Shown: positions 1 to 9,334, numbered from the stretch's first letter. The stretch is 64,000 bases of DNA from Spirosoma linguale DSM 74 (GCA_000024525.1 CP001769.1:806001-870000); one strand, 5' to 3'. Notes: generated by a model not told the origin, from the letters alone. Program-made: numbers and translations.

Positions 1-1188
1 CAAAAAGCACAGCTCGAAGGCTGGGAGCGGGGTGGTTATCTAAAAGAAGAGGAGTTTGCGCGGGCGGTAGCACTCGGCCTGTTCGATTACCTTCGGAAGA
101 GCCGTTCGCAGGGGTATGTACTGTCGCTGAGTGGGGGTGCCGATTCGTCGGCCATTGCGGCACTGGTATTCCTGATGATCCGGATGGCGGTCGAGAATAT
201 CGGCATGGATGGCGTCAAGAAAAAACTGGGCTACATAAAAGCCATTCAGGATTGCACCACCGCCGAAGAGGTAGTCGGTAAACTCCTCACCGTGATGTAT
301 CAGGGTACCGAAAACTCATCGGACGATACGTTTAACTCGGCGAAAGAACTGGCGGATGACATTGGTGCAAAATTCCTGAATATCAATATCAATGGGCTGG
401 TTGAAACGTATACCGGCCTGATTGAAGAGCAACTGGGCCGCAAACTGTCGTGGGATACAGACGACCTGGCGCTGCAGAACATTCAGGCGCGGGTGCGGGC
501 TCCGAGTATCTGGATGCTGGCCAATATCAACAATGCCCTGCTGCTCACGACCTCCAACCGCTCCGAAGCCGCCGTTGGGTATGCCACCATGGACGGCGAC
601 ACGGCGGGTAGCATTTCGCCCATAACCGGTATCGACAAGCATTTCCTGCGGAGCTGGCTTCGCTGGCTCGAAACGGTTGGTCTGAACGTTAAAAACGCTC
701 CCGAACCCACCGACCGGACCAGTCTGGCCACCAGCCCGGCATCGCCCGATGAGCTGATCAAAGTAAAAGGGCTGAACGCCGTAAACAACCTGCAACCCAC
801 CGCCGAACTCCGGCCGCAGGACAAAAAGCAGACCGACGAAGACGACCTCATGCCGTACGATGTGCTGAACTCCATCGAAGAGACGGCCATCCGCGACAAG
901 CAGCCGCCAGTGGAGGTACTGAAAATGATGGAAGTCCGGTATGCGGGCGTACATGATCGCGACAAGTTAGTGGTGTGGGTGGAGCGTTTCTTCAAACTCT
1001 GGAGCCGCAACCAATGGAAGCGCGAACGGTACGCCCCCTCGTTCCATCTGGACGACCACAACCTCGATCCCCGTTCGTGGTGCCGCTTCCCGATCCTGTC
1101 GGGTGGTTTCGAGAAAGAGCTGGCCGAGATGCGCGACTGGGCCAATGAACAGAAGCCTAATGGACGAAAAGGGAAGATTGGGTTTTAG
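1..1188 (+). CDS. nadE: Glutamine-dependent NAD+ synthetase, C-terminal part (5' truncated by window)
   Basis: The frame is open from base 1, so the start lies outside the window. The visible 395 residues carry the PP-loop ATP-pyrophosphatase motif SGGADSS (visible residues 44-50), typical of NAD synthetase, which amidates deamido-NAD+ using ATP and ammonia. Further support is NNALLLTTSNRSEAAVGYATMDGD, seen here as TTSNRSEAAVGYATMDGD, and the C-terminal block RFPILSGGFE. The amount of sequence before the PP-loop suggests the long form with an N-terminal glutaminase (nitrilase-fold) domain, but that domain is not visible. The stop is at 1186-1188, and the next gene starts 50 bases later with very different base composition. 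Confidence 0.93.
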   Translation, partial: QKAQLEGWERGGYLKEEEFARAVALGLFDYLRKSRSQGYVLSLSGGADSSAIAALVFLMIRMAVENIGMDGVKKKLGYIKAIQDCTTAEEVVGKLLTVMYQGTENSSDDTFNSAKELADDIGAKFLNININGLVETYTGLIEEQLGRKLSWDTDDLALQNIQARVRAPSIWMLANINNALLLTTSNRSEAAVGYATMDGDTAGSISPITGIDKHFLRSWLRWLETVGLNVKNAPEPTDRTSLATSPASPDELIKVKGLNAVNNLQPTAELRPQDKKQTDEDDLMPYDVLNSIEETAIRDKQPPVEVLKMMEVRYAGVHDRDKLVVWVERFFKLWSRNQWKRERYAPSFHLDDHNLDPRSWCRFPILSGGFEKELAEMRDWANEQKPNGRKGKIGF

Positions 1189-1237
1189 GGAAGCCCGTGT
1201 AACTTTGTGAAAGCCAGTTTATGAAAGGCCGCTGCTT

Positions 1238-2494
1238 ATGATAACTCCCGAAGAATTTCCCTATATCAAATCCTTGTACGTAAACAACTGTTACGCGTAC
1301 AGGAATTTTGCTATTGAGTTACATGATTATAAGCCGTTCAGTCATTTGATTCTGACGGGGAAAAATGGGTCGGGGAAGAGCACGATTTTGAGGGCAATAC
1401 ACCGACAGTTTTTCTCTGAAGTGAATAGTGCGAACAAGGCAGAGTTTTCTGGTTTATTTCAGACTGTAGATACTGCAGGAGAAAGTGTTCATGTAAAGCA
1501 GGCAAGGGTTCCGTCCACGCCGATACCGCAGGTTGTTGTTTCATTTTCTAAGCAACATAAGATCACAAACCAAGGGCAGGAGGTCAGATTAATGATTCCT
1601 CAAGAGGTTTTTAAGTTGTACCAGCACAAGTTATATTCTTATTTTTCGGCAAAACGTACTAGTGAGGTTGCAAAGGTTGAATCTCCCTCAAAAGAGACTG
1701 AGTTTACTGAGAAGATGAATTCATCGGACTCAACCGATTTTTTCATCCGCAAATTCAAACAATACTTAGTAAACCAAAAAGTAGAGCAGGCCTTTAGTCA
1801 AATTGAGCATCAGGTTTCCCAAATTGAACAAGTCGATACATTCTTCAAGAAGCTGGAAAGTGCTTTTCGGAAAATGTTTGACGATGAATTCATGCAGATA
1901 GAGTTTACACGAAGTAATTACGAATTCTATCTACTGCTTTCAGATGGTCGAAGACTCACTTTTGACACCCTTTCCGAAGGTTTTTCAGCTCTGCTAAGTA
2001 TTCTTATGGACTTGTTCATGCGTGTAGATTTGATTCGCAAGCAAGTCAATGATTATAGTTACAATCCCTGTGGCATTGTTCTAATTGACGAGCCTGAAAC
2101 GCATCTGCATCTTGAATTACAAGAGCAGGTTTTACCCTTACTAACAAGTCTGTTTCCGAATATTCAATTTATCGCTGCTACACATTCACCGGCAGTCATT
2201 GCCAGTATTAAGCAGGCGACTATTTTTGACCTGACAACTAAAGAGAGCCGTACTAGTGAGGAGACAGCGGGTCGTAGTTATTCGGATTTGATGAGAGGGC
2301 ATTTCGGGCTTAACAACGAATATTCCAGCATTGCTGATGAGCTACTTCGAAAAGTTGACCAGATACTGAAAGACTATAAACATCAGCCGGAACAATTGAA
2401 GGCCAAGCTCCAACAGTTTTTTCTGGAAAATGAAGCTTACTTCTCACCAAGCTTTCGGGTTGAGTTAGAATCAATGATTTTAGAAAACGCTTAA
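1238..2494 (+). CDS. AAA/ABC-type ATPase, Septu PtuA-like
   Basis: A 418-residue SMC/RecF-like ATPase. Walker A is GKNGSGKST (residues 41-49), followed by a helical/variable middle, an ABC-signature-like LSEGF (245-249), Walker B IVLIDEPE (280-287) and the switch histidine in ATHSP (about 316). This order and spacing fit the PtuA-type ATPases of Septu and retron-associated defence systems. The next gene, 12 bases downstream, encodes an HNH nuclease of the PtuB/TIGR02646 kind, which strongly supports that reading. The gene is clearly more AT-rich than nadE on its left and the transporter on its right, suggesting horizontal acquisition. An alternative is a generic AAA_21 or OLD-like ATPase. No TOPRIM domain is visible, so OLD is less likely. 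Confidence 0.75.
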   Translation: MITPEEFPYIKSLYVNNCYAYRNFAIELHDYKPFSHLILTGKNGSGKSTILRAIHRQFFSEVNSANKAEFSGLFQTVDTAGESVHVKQARVPSTPIPQVVVSFSKQHKITNQGQEVRLMIPQEVFKLYQHKLYSYFSAKRTSEVAKVESPSKETEFTEKMNSSDSTDFFIRKFKQYLVNQKVEQAFSQIEHQVSQIEQVDTFFKKLESAFRKMFDDEFMQIEFTRSNYEFYLLLSDGRRLTFDTLSEGFSALLSILMDLFMRVDLIRKQVNDYSYNPCGIVLIDEPETHLHLELQEQVLPLLTSLFPNIQFIAATHSPAVIASIKQATIFDLTTKESRTSEETAGRSYSDLMRGHFGLNNEYSSIADELLRKVDQILKDYKHQPEQLKAKLQQFFLENEAYFSPSFRVELESMILENA

Positions 2495-2506
2495 GCTAGT
2501 TGCTTC

Positions 2507-3258
2507 ATGATTAACATAGTACGAAGCTCACAAGCTCCGAAGTCGCTGGATAATGCTGAAATAAAAAGTATTTAGATGAACTTGAGGCTTATAAAGACGA
2601 TCAATTATTGCCAGCTATTCAGCAAACATTGACGAAGCCTAAATGCCACGAATCGTACCGTAACGCCGATTTATTTGAAGCGTTTGATGAGTGCTTCTTT
2701 AAAAAATGCTACTTGACCGAAGGGGCGTTCTTTACCTCGTGGTCTATGGACGTTGAGCATTTTGTTCCTCAAATTGAGCGTCCTGATTTAAAATACAACT
2801 GGACTAATTTATATCCAGCGTCGCATGACGCAAATATGATGAAGCCGCGTAATACGCCAGCTGGAGGTTATCTTGATTGTTGTGATCCAAATGATGATGT
2901 CGAAAACGAAATCCTTTGCTTTATAGATTATGAAAACGATACTGTTCATTTTGAAGCAAGGAACTCAACAAATATAAAGGCTGTCAACACAGCTAAACTT
3001 TTGCAAAAACTACACAATGGAGATACAATCGAAACGAAGCGTAAAACGGCTGAATTGAGAAATGCAATTCATGGAAAATACAAGAAAATACTGGAGTTGA
3101 TCGATGACTGGCGGGTGGCCCGCGAGATTAGAGATGTTGAAGCTGAATTTAGAACTGAACGTATCCTAAAGGGTCTTCTTTCTCGAAAAACTTCCTTTAC
3201 AATGCTAATGCGGTCGACTAAAGCTGTTAAACGCTTACCACCTTCTTTTTTCGATTAA
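2507..3258 (+). pseudogene. HNH endonuclease, Septu PtuB-like, reading frame broken by a one-base slip near 2564
   Basis: An ATG at 2507, 12 bases after the ATPase stop, opens MINIVRSSQAPKSLDNAEIK and then hits a stop at 2573-2575. Stepping back one base in the run of five A (2563-2567) continues as KYLDELEAYKDDQ into a 220-residue open frame ending at 3258. That frame has no ATG near its beginning; the first weak start would be TTG at 2608. The body carries an HNH-like core: CYLTEG, DVEHFVPQ, then NLYPASHDANMMKPRN. This matches TIGR02646/PtuB-type nucleases, whose N-termini often read M(I/R)xVxRSxxAP. The gene is therefore either inactivated by loss of one A, made by -1 slippage on AAA, or affected by a sequence error. 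It is AT-rich like its partner ATPase. Confidence 0.7.
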
Positions 3259-3269
3259 GCCGGACCGTC

Positions 3270-4142
3270 ATGAAACAACTTATTCCCGGTCTTCTCTTTG
3301 CGGCCCTCTGGGCATCGGCTTCAGTTGCTACCAAGTTTGGTGTGCAGTCGGTTCATCCGCTTATTCTGGCTAACGTACGGTTCTTCATCGCCGGTAGTGG
3401 TATGCTCCTGTTTGCGTATGGCATTCAACGGGTGGAAAATGCCTGGCCAAAAGGTAAGGAATGGCGGCAGCTGACGATTTTTGCCCTTCTCAACACCACT
3501 ATCTACCTCGGCGCATTCGTGCTGGCGCTCAAACAAGTATCGGCGGGTATCGGTAGTCTCTCTACGGCGACCAACCCGCTGTTTATTGCGCTGCTATCGG
3601 CTATATGGCTGCGCCGGATGCCGCGCTGGAACGAAACAGGTGGCTTACTGCTGGGACTTCTAGGCGTGGGCGTGGCCACATACCCGCTCTTGCAGAACAG
3701 TTATGCTACCGTTGAGGGGCTGCTTATTTTGTTGGGCGGCATGGTGGCTGTGTCGGCGGCAACGGTTTACTACGCTAGTATTGAGTGGCGGCTCCCCAGT
3801 CTGGTAATCAACGGCTGGCAGGTGCTGCTGGGCGGCCTTTTGCTGATTCCGTTCACGCTGCTGATGGCCTATATCGACCCGGTACCATTCCGGGCTTCTA
3901 CATTCGATCTGCGTTTCTGGGCCTCGGTGTTCTGGCTTATTTTGCCCGTGTCGGTGGCCGCGTTGCAATTGTGGTTTTACTTGGTCCGGCAAGATGCCAT
4001 TCGGGCGTCGCTGTGGTTGTTTCTATGCCCTATTTTTGGCTTTGTGAACTCCTACCTGCTTATGGGCGAACCCATCACGCTATACACCGTTGTAGGTACT
4101 GCGCTGGTCATCGGTGGCCTGTGGCTCGGGCGAAAAAAGTAA
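3270..4142 (+). CDS. DMT/EamA-family transporter
   Basis: A 290-residue inner-membrane protein with about ten hydrophobic segments and the two-fold EamA repeat; each half begins with a segment resembling GLLFAALWASASVATKFG. The end GTALVIGGLWLGRKK is typical of the family. Drug/metabolite transporters move small solutes out of or into the cell, and the substrate cannot be read from the sequence. It begins 11 bases after the HNH gene, but base composition returns to the chromosomal norm, so it is probably not part of the defence island. Confidence 0.88.
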   Translation: MKQLIPGLLFAALWASASVATKFGVQSVHPLILANVRFFIAGSGMLLFAYGIQRVENAWPKGKEWRQLTIFALLNTTIYLGAFVLALKQVSAGIGSLSTATNPLFIALLSAIWLRRMPRWNETGGLLLGLLGVGVATYPLLQNSYATVEGLLILLGGMVAVSAATVYYASIEWRLPSLVINGWQVLLGGLLLIPFTLLMAYIDPVPFRASTFDLRFWASVFWLILPVSVAALQLWFYLVRQDAIRASLWLFLCPIFGFVNSYLLMGEPITLYTVVGTALVIGGLWLGRKK

Positions 4143-4184
4143 CGCGGCTTTCCAGCCGGTGTCCCGGTCAAAAGCCGCGTTTAA
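4141..4184. terminator. Hairpin between convergent genes
   Basis: ACGCGGCTTT at about 4142-4151 pairs with AAAAGCCGCGTTT near 4171-4183, around a GC-rich loop. It lies just after the transporter stop and before the convergent OmpA gene, so it can serve the rightward transcript. Confidence 0.6.
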
Positions 4185-4230
4185 TACGAACCATTCCTGA
4201 GTAAAGAAGACCTGGCCTTGTGGCTGGGTT

Positions 4231-5151
4231 TTATTGTTTCAGCACAATCATCTCGACGCGCCGGTTCTGCTGGCGGGTGGTTTCTGAGTTGTTGCTGGCG
4301 ATTGGCCGCGTAGGACCGTAGCCGCGCGTGGTAATCCGGCTGGCAGGTATGCCATTTTTTACCAGATAGGCCTTAATCACCTCCACTCGTTGTTTTGACA
4401 AAAGTAGATTCTGGTCGAAATCGCCCTGATTATCGGTATGGCCAGACAGTTCAATCTCGGCGGTAGGCTGGCTTTGCATGAATTGCAGCAACTGTTCCAG
4501 GGCTGGTTGAGCATCGGGCAATAGCTCCGTTTTACTCTGCACAAATTGTAACGCCTGTAGTTGCGTCGTTTTGCCCACGGGGGCAACCACGAGCGGTGGC
4601 GTATACACGACTTTAGCGTCGAGTGTTTTGGGCGGCACCACCCGTTCGCTATTGGCTGCAACTGTTTTCACAGCCGGAGGCTGGCTCACAGGTTTGGCAA
4701 CAACGGGTGGGGGAGAGGCCGGTGTCGGTTTTGCGGCTGATGCTGTGGCCGAGCTTGTTGGCTTAGGGGTAGCCGTGGTCTTGAACAAAAGAATTTGTTT
4801 TCCATACAGCCGGTTCGTACTCCCCGATGTGAACGCCAACTGCTCATCAAGCGTCGTGTAGCCGTTGGCTTTTGTGGTAATGATGTAAGGCTGTTTGGGG
4901 TCCAGCCTGAGGAGAAAAGTACCATCGGCACCTGTCGACTGTTGAGCACGAACAATTCCTTCCTGATTCTTGGCCAGTACGGTCGCTCCCGTAATAGGCT
5001 TTTTCGTTTCTGCGTCCTGCACGGTTCCTTCCAGAGAAGCTATTCCCTCCGTTGGGGTTACCTGATGGCGGGGTTGCGCTAAAACGGGTAACGCATTCAG
5101 ACTCGCCAGAGACAGTCCCCCGGCTAGTATACTATATTCTATCCACTTCAT
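4231..5151 (-). CDS. OmpA-family outer membrane protein with N-terminal carboxypeptidase-regulatory-like domain
   Basis: 306 residues. The N-terminus has a signal peptide (GGLSLASLNALPVLAQ). It is followed by a CarboxypepD_reg/CNA-B-like beta domain (GTVQDAETKKPITGATVLAKN, about residues 43-125), a Pro/Ala/Thr-rich linker (about 130-180) and a C-terminal OmpA peptidoglycan-binding domain (ELSGHTDNQGDFDQNLLLSK and TTRQQNRRVEM). The OmpA domain probably anchors the outer membrane or a surface complex to peptidoglycan, with the regulatory-like domain as a spacer. It is a single gene with no obvious operon partner. Confidence 0.9.
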   Translation of the reverse strand: MKWIEYSILAGGLSLASLNALPVLAQPRHQVTPTEGIASLEGTVQDAETKKPITGATVLAKNQEGIVRAQQSTGADGTFLLRLDPKQPYIITTKANGYTTLDEQLAFTSGSTNRLYGKQILLFKTTATPKPTSSATASAAKPTPASPPPVVAKPVSQPPAVKTVAANSERVVPPKTLDAKVVYTPPLVVAPVGKTTQLQALQFVQSKTELLPDAQPALEQLLQFMQSQPTAEIELSGHTDNQGDFDQNLLLSKQRVEVIKAYLVKNGIPASRITTRGYGPTRPIASNNSETTRQQNRRVEMIVLKQ

Positions 5152-5356
5152 ACTATACTGCTAACGTTGAAACGCACCCCAAAAGTACGTCTAAATACGC
5201 AAAACCAAAGGATCGACATACACACAAAAAAAGCTGATTAGGGTGCGTTTTTGAGGAGTAATTTTCGTTGTTAAATTATTGATATTCAGTATAGTTATCC
5301 TACTGAAAAAGATGTACGGAAATGAACGGAGAAACTCACTTTTTCGTTTATTAATT

Positions 5357-6439
5357 ATGACACAGAGAACCAACGTGACGATGCATTCTACGGACGCTCA
5401 GGCACCCCTTGCACCGGCGTCGACGAGCAATTTGCCGCTCGACGACAGCTGGCGGAAGTCGATTCCGGCGCAGGTGTTTCTGAACCATTTTTTTGCGATG
5501 GACTACCACATCCATCATCAGAACGACCTCTTCGATCTCGCTAAGTTTCCCATATTTCAACAGTTTTATGGCCGCGTGACCGAAGAGAGCCGCAAGGCTT
5601 TGGAGAAATTATTATTGAATAGCTGGAGCGCCGAGTACGCACTGCGGATTACGCCTGTTGTCAACGACGAGCAGTACCTGCAAAGCTCGCTGCACTGGAC
5701 ATTCCCACAGGCGTATTATAGCGCCCTGTTCAGTGCCAGAGCTTTTCTGGCGGTGCAGGGCATCAATGTAAGCAATGAAGAGTTGATTCGTAAGCGTATT
5801 GGCAATGCCGTTGTCCGCGGCTATTATCCGGCTTCGGTTGGCTATTATGCCCTCGGTCCGATCAATAGCTACCGTATTCAGCGGTTACCGATGGCCCGGC
5901 GATTTAGTGTGGCCTCTAAAACCGATCTGCTGTTACCATCGAGAGCGGCTTCGGCACAGGCTGAGCTGGCCCAGTTTCTGAAAACCACCCGCGATCAGCG
6001 TGTCAAAGCGCTACGTAATGCTATTCAGAATAACCCCAAAACGGCCCTGCGCAGCCCGAAGACGGGAGAGATTCTGCAAAAGTTCAGCGTAGAGCAATAC
6101 AAACAGTTAGCTAAGCAGATAGGATACACGACCTATTTCGATATGCTGAGCCGACTGCGGATTTCGTCGACCAACCGGGAAATCGAGCGGTTTGTCGATT
6201 CGGAGATTGATGTAAAGCTCTTTCACCAGAGTCTGGTAAACATTGTATCGCATGTCAATTCGGTACATGAAGCATACATTGCCAAAGCGCTTGGTATAAC
6301 GGCTTACCGGCAACTGGTAGCCAAACTACCCTCGTATTTGCAGGAAAGTTTCGTGCGCGAGCGTATGAATACCGTCATCGCGCCAATGCTGGCAGAGCCG
6401 CAAACCGGCGAAGAGCCAGGTCTTCGCCTGGCAGCTTGA
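5357..6439 (+). CDS. Conserved hypothetical protein
   Basis: 360 residues from the ATG at 5357. A TTG at 5279 would add 26 residues but gives a poor N-terminus. I do not recognise the family. It has no signal peptide or membrane segment. The central stretch LHWTFPQAYYSALFSARAFLA resembles the helical core of HEPN-type folds, but I see no Rx4-6H catalytic motif. The rest is mostly helical and basic (TTRDQRVKALRNAIQNNPKTA). It stands alone between the OmpA gene and ahpC and is followed by a hairpin terminator. Confidence 0.7.
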   Translation: MTQRTNVTMHSTDAQAPLAPASTSNLPLDDSWRKSIPAQVFLNHFFAMDYHIHHQNDLFDLAKFPIFQQFYGRVTEESRKALEKLLLNSWSAEYALRITPVVNDEQYLQSSLHWTFPQAYYSALFSARAFLAVQGINVSNEELIRKRIGNAVVRGYYPASVGYYALGPINSYRIQRLPMARRFSVASKTDLLLPSRAASAQAELAQFLKTTRDQRVKALRNAIQNNPKTALRSPKTGEILQKFSVEQYKQLAKQIGYTTYFDMLSRLRISSTNREIERFVDSEIDVKLFHQSLVNIVSHVNSVHEAYIAKALGITAYRQLVAKLPSYLQESFVRERMNTVIAPMLAEPQTGEEPGLRLAA

Positions 6440-6460
6440 TAAGTAGAGGATTAACTAGTA

Positions 6461-6497
6461 GAGCCCGATTAGCTGATTTGCTTGTCGGGCTTTTTTG
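6461..6497 (+). terminator. Rho-independent terminator
   Basis: AGCCCGA pairs with TCGGGCT around a loop, followed by TTTTTT. It is placed 22 bases after the stop of the hypothetical gene. Confidence 0.75.
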
Positions 6498-6734
6498 TGT
6501 CTATCGGGAAAGTTATAATTATCATCATTTCAATGAATAAGATTATTCTTTGAAGAAGTTAGTGGCGTTGTCTCCACCTGTTTTTACCGTAGCTTACTGA
6601 AAATCACCATGAATACTGATTATTGATAGGTTTTATCTATAACCAGATTGATAAAAGTCATGAGTTGCTAATTTTTTGAGCCTTTACTTTGCACTTAAGG
6701 AAGATCATATAATTATACAACCTCAATAAATTCC

Positions 6735-7289
6735 ATGAAAAATCATATTGTATCTGTCGGCTCAACTTTCCCGGAATTCAAAAAACTGGCTGTCGTTTCT
6801 CTCGATAAGGACAAAGAGTTTTACGAAATTTCGTCTGAAGATCACAAGAACGCTGGTCAGTGGCTGGTGATGTTCTGGTGGCCTAAAGATTTTACCTTCG
6901 TTTGCCCAACTGAAATTGCCGAGTTCAACAAGAAGTTTGAAGATTTCCAGGACCGCGATACGATGGTAATTGGAGCTTCGACCGACAGTGAGTTCGTTCA
7001 CCTGGCGTGGCGCAAAAACCACGACGACCTGCGTGGCCTTAAATTCCCAATGCTGGCCGACACCTCCAAGTCGCTGGCCGAAGAACTGGGTATTCTGGAA
7101 GCAAACGAAAAAGTTGCCTATCGCGTAACGTACATCGTTGATCCACAGGGTACCGTTCGTTGGGTTGCGGTTAACGACCTGTCTGTTGGCCGGAACGTAA
7201 ACGAAGTGATCCGCGTACTGGACGCCCTGCAAACCGACGAGCTTTGCCCATGCAACTGGGTGAAAGGTGAAGAAACACTAACGGCCTAA
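6735..7289 (+). CDS. ahpC: Alkyl hydroperoxide reductase AhpC, 2-Cys/3-Cys peroxiredoxin of mycobacterial type
   Basis: 184 residues. The peroxidatic Cys57 sits in FTFVCPTEIAEF. The C-terminus has ELCPCNWVKGEETL with Cys171 and Cys173, the two-cysteine tail known from mycobacterial AhpC, which is reduced by AhpD instead of AhpF. The next gene encodes an AhpD-like protein, which fits that pairing. The role is reduction of H2O2 and organic peroxides in the cytoplasm. A long AT-rich leader (6498-6734) precedes it and may hold the OxyR-responsive promoter; I could not define a convincing site. Confidence 0.93.
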   Translation: MKNHIVSVGSTFPEFKKLAVVSLDKDKEFYEISSEDHKNAGQWLVMFWWPKDFTFVCPTEIAEFNKKFEDFQDRDTMVIGASTDSEFVHLAWRKNHDDLRGLKFPMLADTSKSLAEELGILEANEKVAYRVTYIVDPQGTVRWVAVNDLSVGRNVNEVIRVLDALQTDELCPCNWVKGEETLTA

Positions 7290-7291
7290 TC

Positions 7292-7374
7292 AAAGAGCGA
7301 AAGAGTGAATGAGTGAAAGTGTGGGCCTCAAAGTCACTCTTTCATTCATTCACTCTTTCACTCATTCGCTCTTT
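7292..7374. repeat. Long inverted repeat built from tandem 8-base units, ahpC-ahpD gap
   Basis: The left arm is a series of about four octamers (AAGAGTGA, ATGAGTGA variants) led by AAAGAGCGA. The right arm is the reverse complement with one extra octamer. The hairpin fills nearly the whole gap between the ahpC stop (7289) and the ahpD start (7379). It could attenuate or stabilise the transcript between the two genes. Confidence 0.75.
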
Positions 7375-7378
7375 AAGA

Positions 7379-7966
7379 ATGACAACTACGCAAAATGAAA
7401 CCGTTGTGTCGCTGCTGAATCTGGTAGGGCTCAACGCCGAAGGTACCTATCCGGCATTGGACGCGTTGGCGCAAGCCGACCACCGTTACCTGCGTGATTT
7501 GAAAATCAACGTGGGTAATGTGCTGAACAACAGCCAAACACTTACCAAAAAAGAAACCCTGTTGCTGGCCCTGTCGGTGGCCGTAAACGAGAAACATCAG
7601 CCGCTGATGGACTCGCTGACGGATGCTGCCCGGCAGGAAGGGGCTACGACTGCCGAACTGGCTGAAACCATTGCCTGCACCTCGCTGCTCAGCACGAACA
7701 ACGTATTCTACCGGTTCCGGCATTTTATCAGCAAAGATTATTACCAGCAGACACAGCCGGGTATTCGCATGAGCATCATGATGAATCCGGTGCTGGGCAA
7801 AGAGTTTTTTGAACTGATGAGCCTGGCCGTTTCGGCCGTTAACGGCTGTGAACTCTGCGTTCGGTCGCACGAAGAGAGCGTCCTTAAACACGGCTCCAGC
7901 GAGCCACGTATTTTCGACGCTATCCGGTTAGCATCGGTTATAAAAGGACTGATTACACTGCTATAA
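7379..7966 (+). CDS. ahpD: AhpD-like carboxymuconolactone decarboxylase-family alkylhydroperoxidase
   Basis: 195 residues from the ATG at 7379. An upstream in-frame start at 7313 would translate part of the inverted repeat and is unlikely. The redox motif CELCVRSHEESV gives CxxCxxxH, the AhpD active site that accepts electrons (through a lipoamide-type donor in mycobacteria) and reduces AhpC. The helical core AVNEKHQPLMDSLTDAAR is typical of CMD folds. It is the functional partner of the gene just upstream. Confidence 0.88.
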   Translation: MTTTQNETVVSLLNLVGLNAEGTYPALDALAQADHRYLRDLKINVGNVLNNSQTLTKKETLLLALSVAVNEKHQPLMDSLTDAARQEGATTAELAETIACTSLLSTNNVFYRFRHFISKDYYQQTQPGIRMSIMMNPVLGKEFFELMSLAVSAVNGCELCVRSHEESVLKHGSSEPRIFDAIRLASVIKGLITLL

Positions 7967-8020
7967 GCACTGTCTCGTCCGCTTAGGCAGGTGTCTGCCT
8001 GCTATAATTCAGGTTACTTC

Positions 8021-8068
8021 AAAAGTCTGCTAATTCCCTACTTCAGAAGGGGTCGGCAGACTTTTTTT
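8021..8068 (+). terminator. Rho-independent terminator after ahpD
   Basis: AAAGTCTGC pairs with GCAGACTTT around a loop of about 25 bases and runs into seven T. It closes the ahpC-ahpD unit. Confidence 0.75.
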
Positions 8069-8162
8069 GTGTTTGCCAGACTTACCTACCGTTTACACAT
8101 ATTGCTGTGCAAGTTTTTAGTTTTTCCTATAAAATTGCTGAAAACTACCATCACTATAATAC

Positions 8163-9161
8163 ATGAAAAAGCGAATTGTAAAGATTGTTCTGGGTATACT
8201 TGGGGCCTTTGTTCTTCTCGTTGTCAGTGCGTTGGCCTATGTCAAACTTGGTTTGCCGGCCGTTGAAGCTGCCCCCGAGGTGAGTATCAAAGCGACTGCG
8301 GCTCAGGTTGAGCACGGCCGTTATCTGGCCAATCATGTGGCCTCCTGTATGCACTGCCACTCTTCTCGTGATTTTACCAAACTAACCGGGCCAAATATTG
8401 CCGGAACAGAAGGAAAAGGCGGAGAACCTTTCCTGCGTGAAATGGGCTTTCCGGGGAACTACTATGCCAGTAACCTGACACCCGACCACCTCGGCGAATG
8501 GACCGACGGGGAGATTTACCGCGCCATCACGACCGGTGTCAGCCGCGATGGACACGCCCTGTTCCCGGTAATGCCGTACATGAGTTACGCGCAGATGGAC
8601 CCCTCAGATATTAGAGACATTATCGCATACCTGCGAACCCTGAAACCAATCAAGCATGTGGTACCGGCATCTGAGTCCGATTTTCCGATGAATTTCATCA
8701 TCAATACCATGCCCACCCAGCGTGAGCCCGGAACCCGCCCCGATACGGCCGACCACGTAGCCTATGGTAAATACATTACCACCTTTGCCGCTTGCGGTGA
8801 TTGCCATACACCCGTTGATGGGCAGGGTGCACCGCTACCGGGAATGGATTTTGCCGGTGGGCGCGAATTTCCACTGCCAACGGGCACCGTGCGCTCTATG
8901 AATATCACTGCGGATAAATCGGGTATTGGTAGCTGGACGAAGGAAGCATTTATTGCCCGGTTCAAGTCCTATGCCGATAAAAGTAAACCTATGCCAACGG
9001 TGCACGAAGGGGAGTTTAATTCGGTTATGCCCTGGACGGTACTTGCCGATATGAGTGAACAGGACTTAGGGGCCGTATACGAGTACCTCCGGTCGCTGAA
9101 GCCGGTTCAGCATAAAGTAGAGCGGTTTACGCCCAAGGCAAAATTGGTAGCGAGTCGATAA
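8163..9161 (+). CDS. Diheme cytochrome c, membrane-anchored or exported
   Basis: 332 residues. An N-terminal hydrophobic segment (residues 4-27) serves as anchor or signal. Two CxxCH heme-binding sites follow, CMHCH (62-66) and CGDCH (211-215), each at the head of a cytochrome c domain. Candidate distal Met ligands are in the VMPYMSY and PMPTVHEGEFNSVMPW stretches. It resembles the cytochrome c subunits of periplasmic dehydrogenases and should carry electrons towards a terminal oxidase. No dehydrogenase partner is adjacent. Ferrochelatase, needed for heme, is the next gene in the opposite direction. Confidence 0.9.
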   Translation: MKKRIVKIVLGILGAFVLLVVSALAYVKLGLPAVEAAPEVSIKATAAQVEHGRYLANHVASCMHCHSSRDFTKLTGPNIAGTEGKGGEPFLREMGFPGNYYASNLTPDHLGEWTDGEIYRAITTGVSRDGHALFPVMPYMSYAQMDPSDIRDIIAYLRTLKPIKHVVPASESDFPMNFIINTMPTQREPGTRPDTADHVAYGKYITTFAACGDCHTPVDGQGAPLPGMDFAGGREFPLPTGTVRSMNITADKSGIGSWTKEAFIARFKSYADKSKPMPTVHEGEFNSVMPWTVLADMSEQDLGAVYEYLRSLKPVQHKVERFTPKAKLVASR

Positions 9162-9334
9162 GAAAACATGAACATTCTTTTTAATCTACAGTTTAAGGAT
9201 AGAAATACGTTTACAGCCTAGTAGTAATAAGTTATAAAGTTGCTTTATGCTTCAGCATATGAAAAATAAGCACTTATAAACCTGTTACAATTGATGATAT
9301 TTTATCAACTTTAGTGCTGTATCTGCCGTAATGT

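Noticed and set aside
316..954. Long minus-strand frames inside nadE
   Set aside because: They are shadows of a strongly conserved coding frame on the plus strand.
7313..7378. N-terminal extension of AhpD
   Set aside because: It would translate part of the octamer inverted repeat, and the family begins near MTTTQ.
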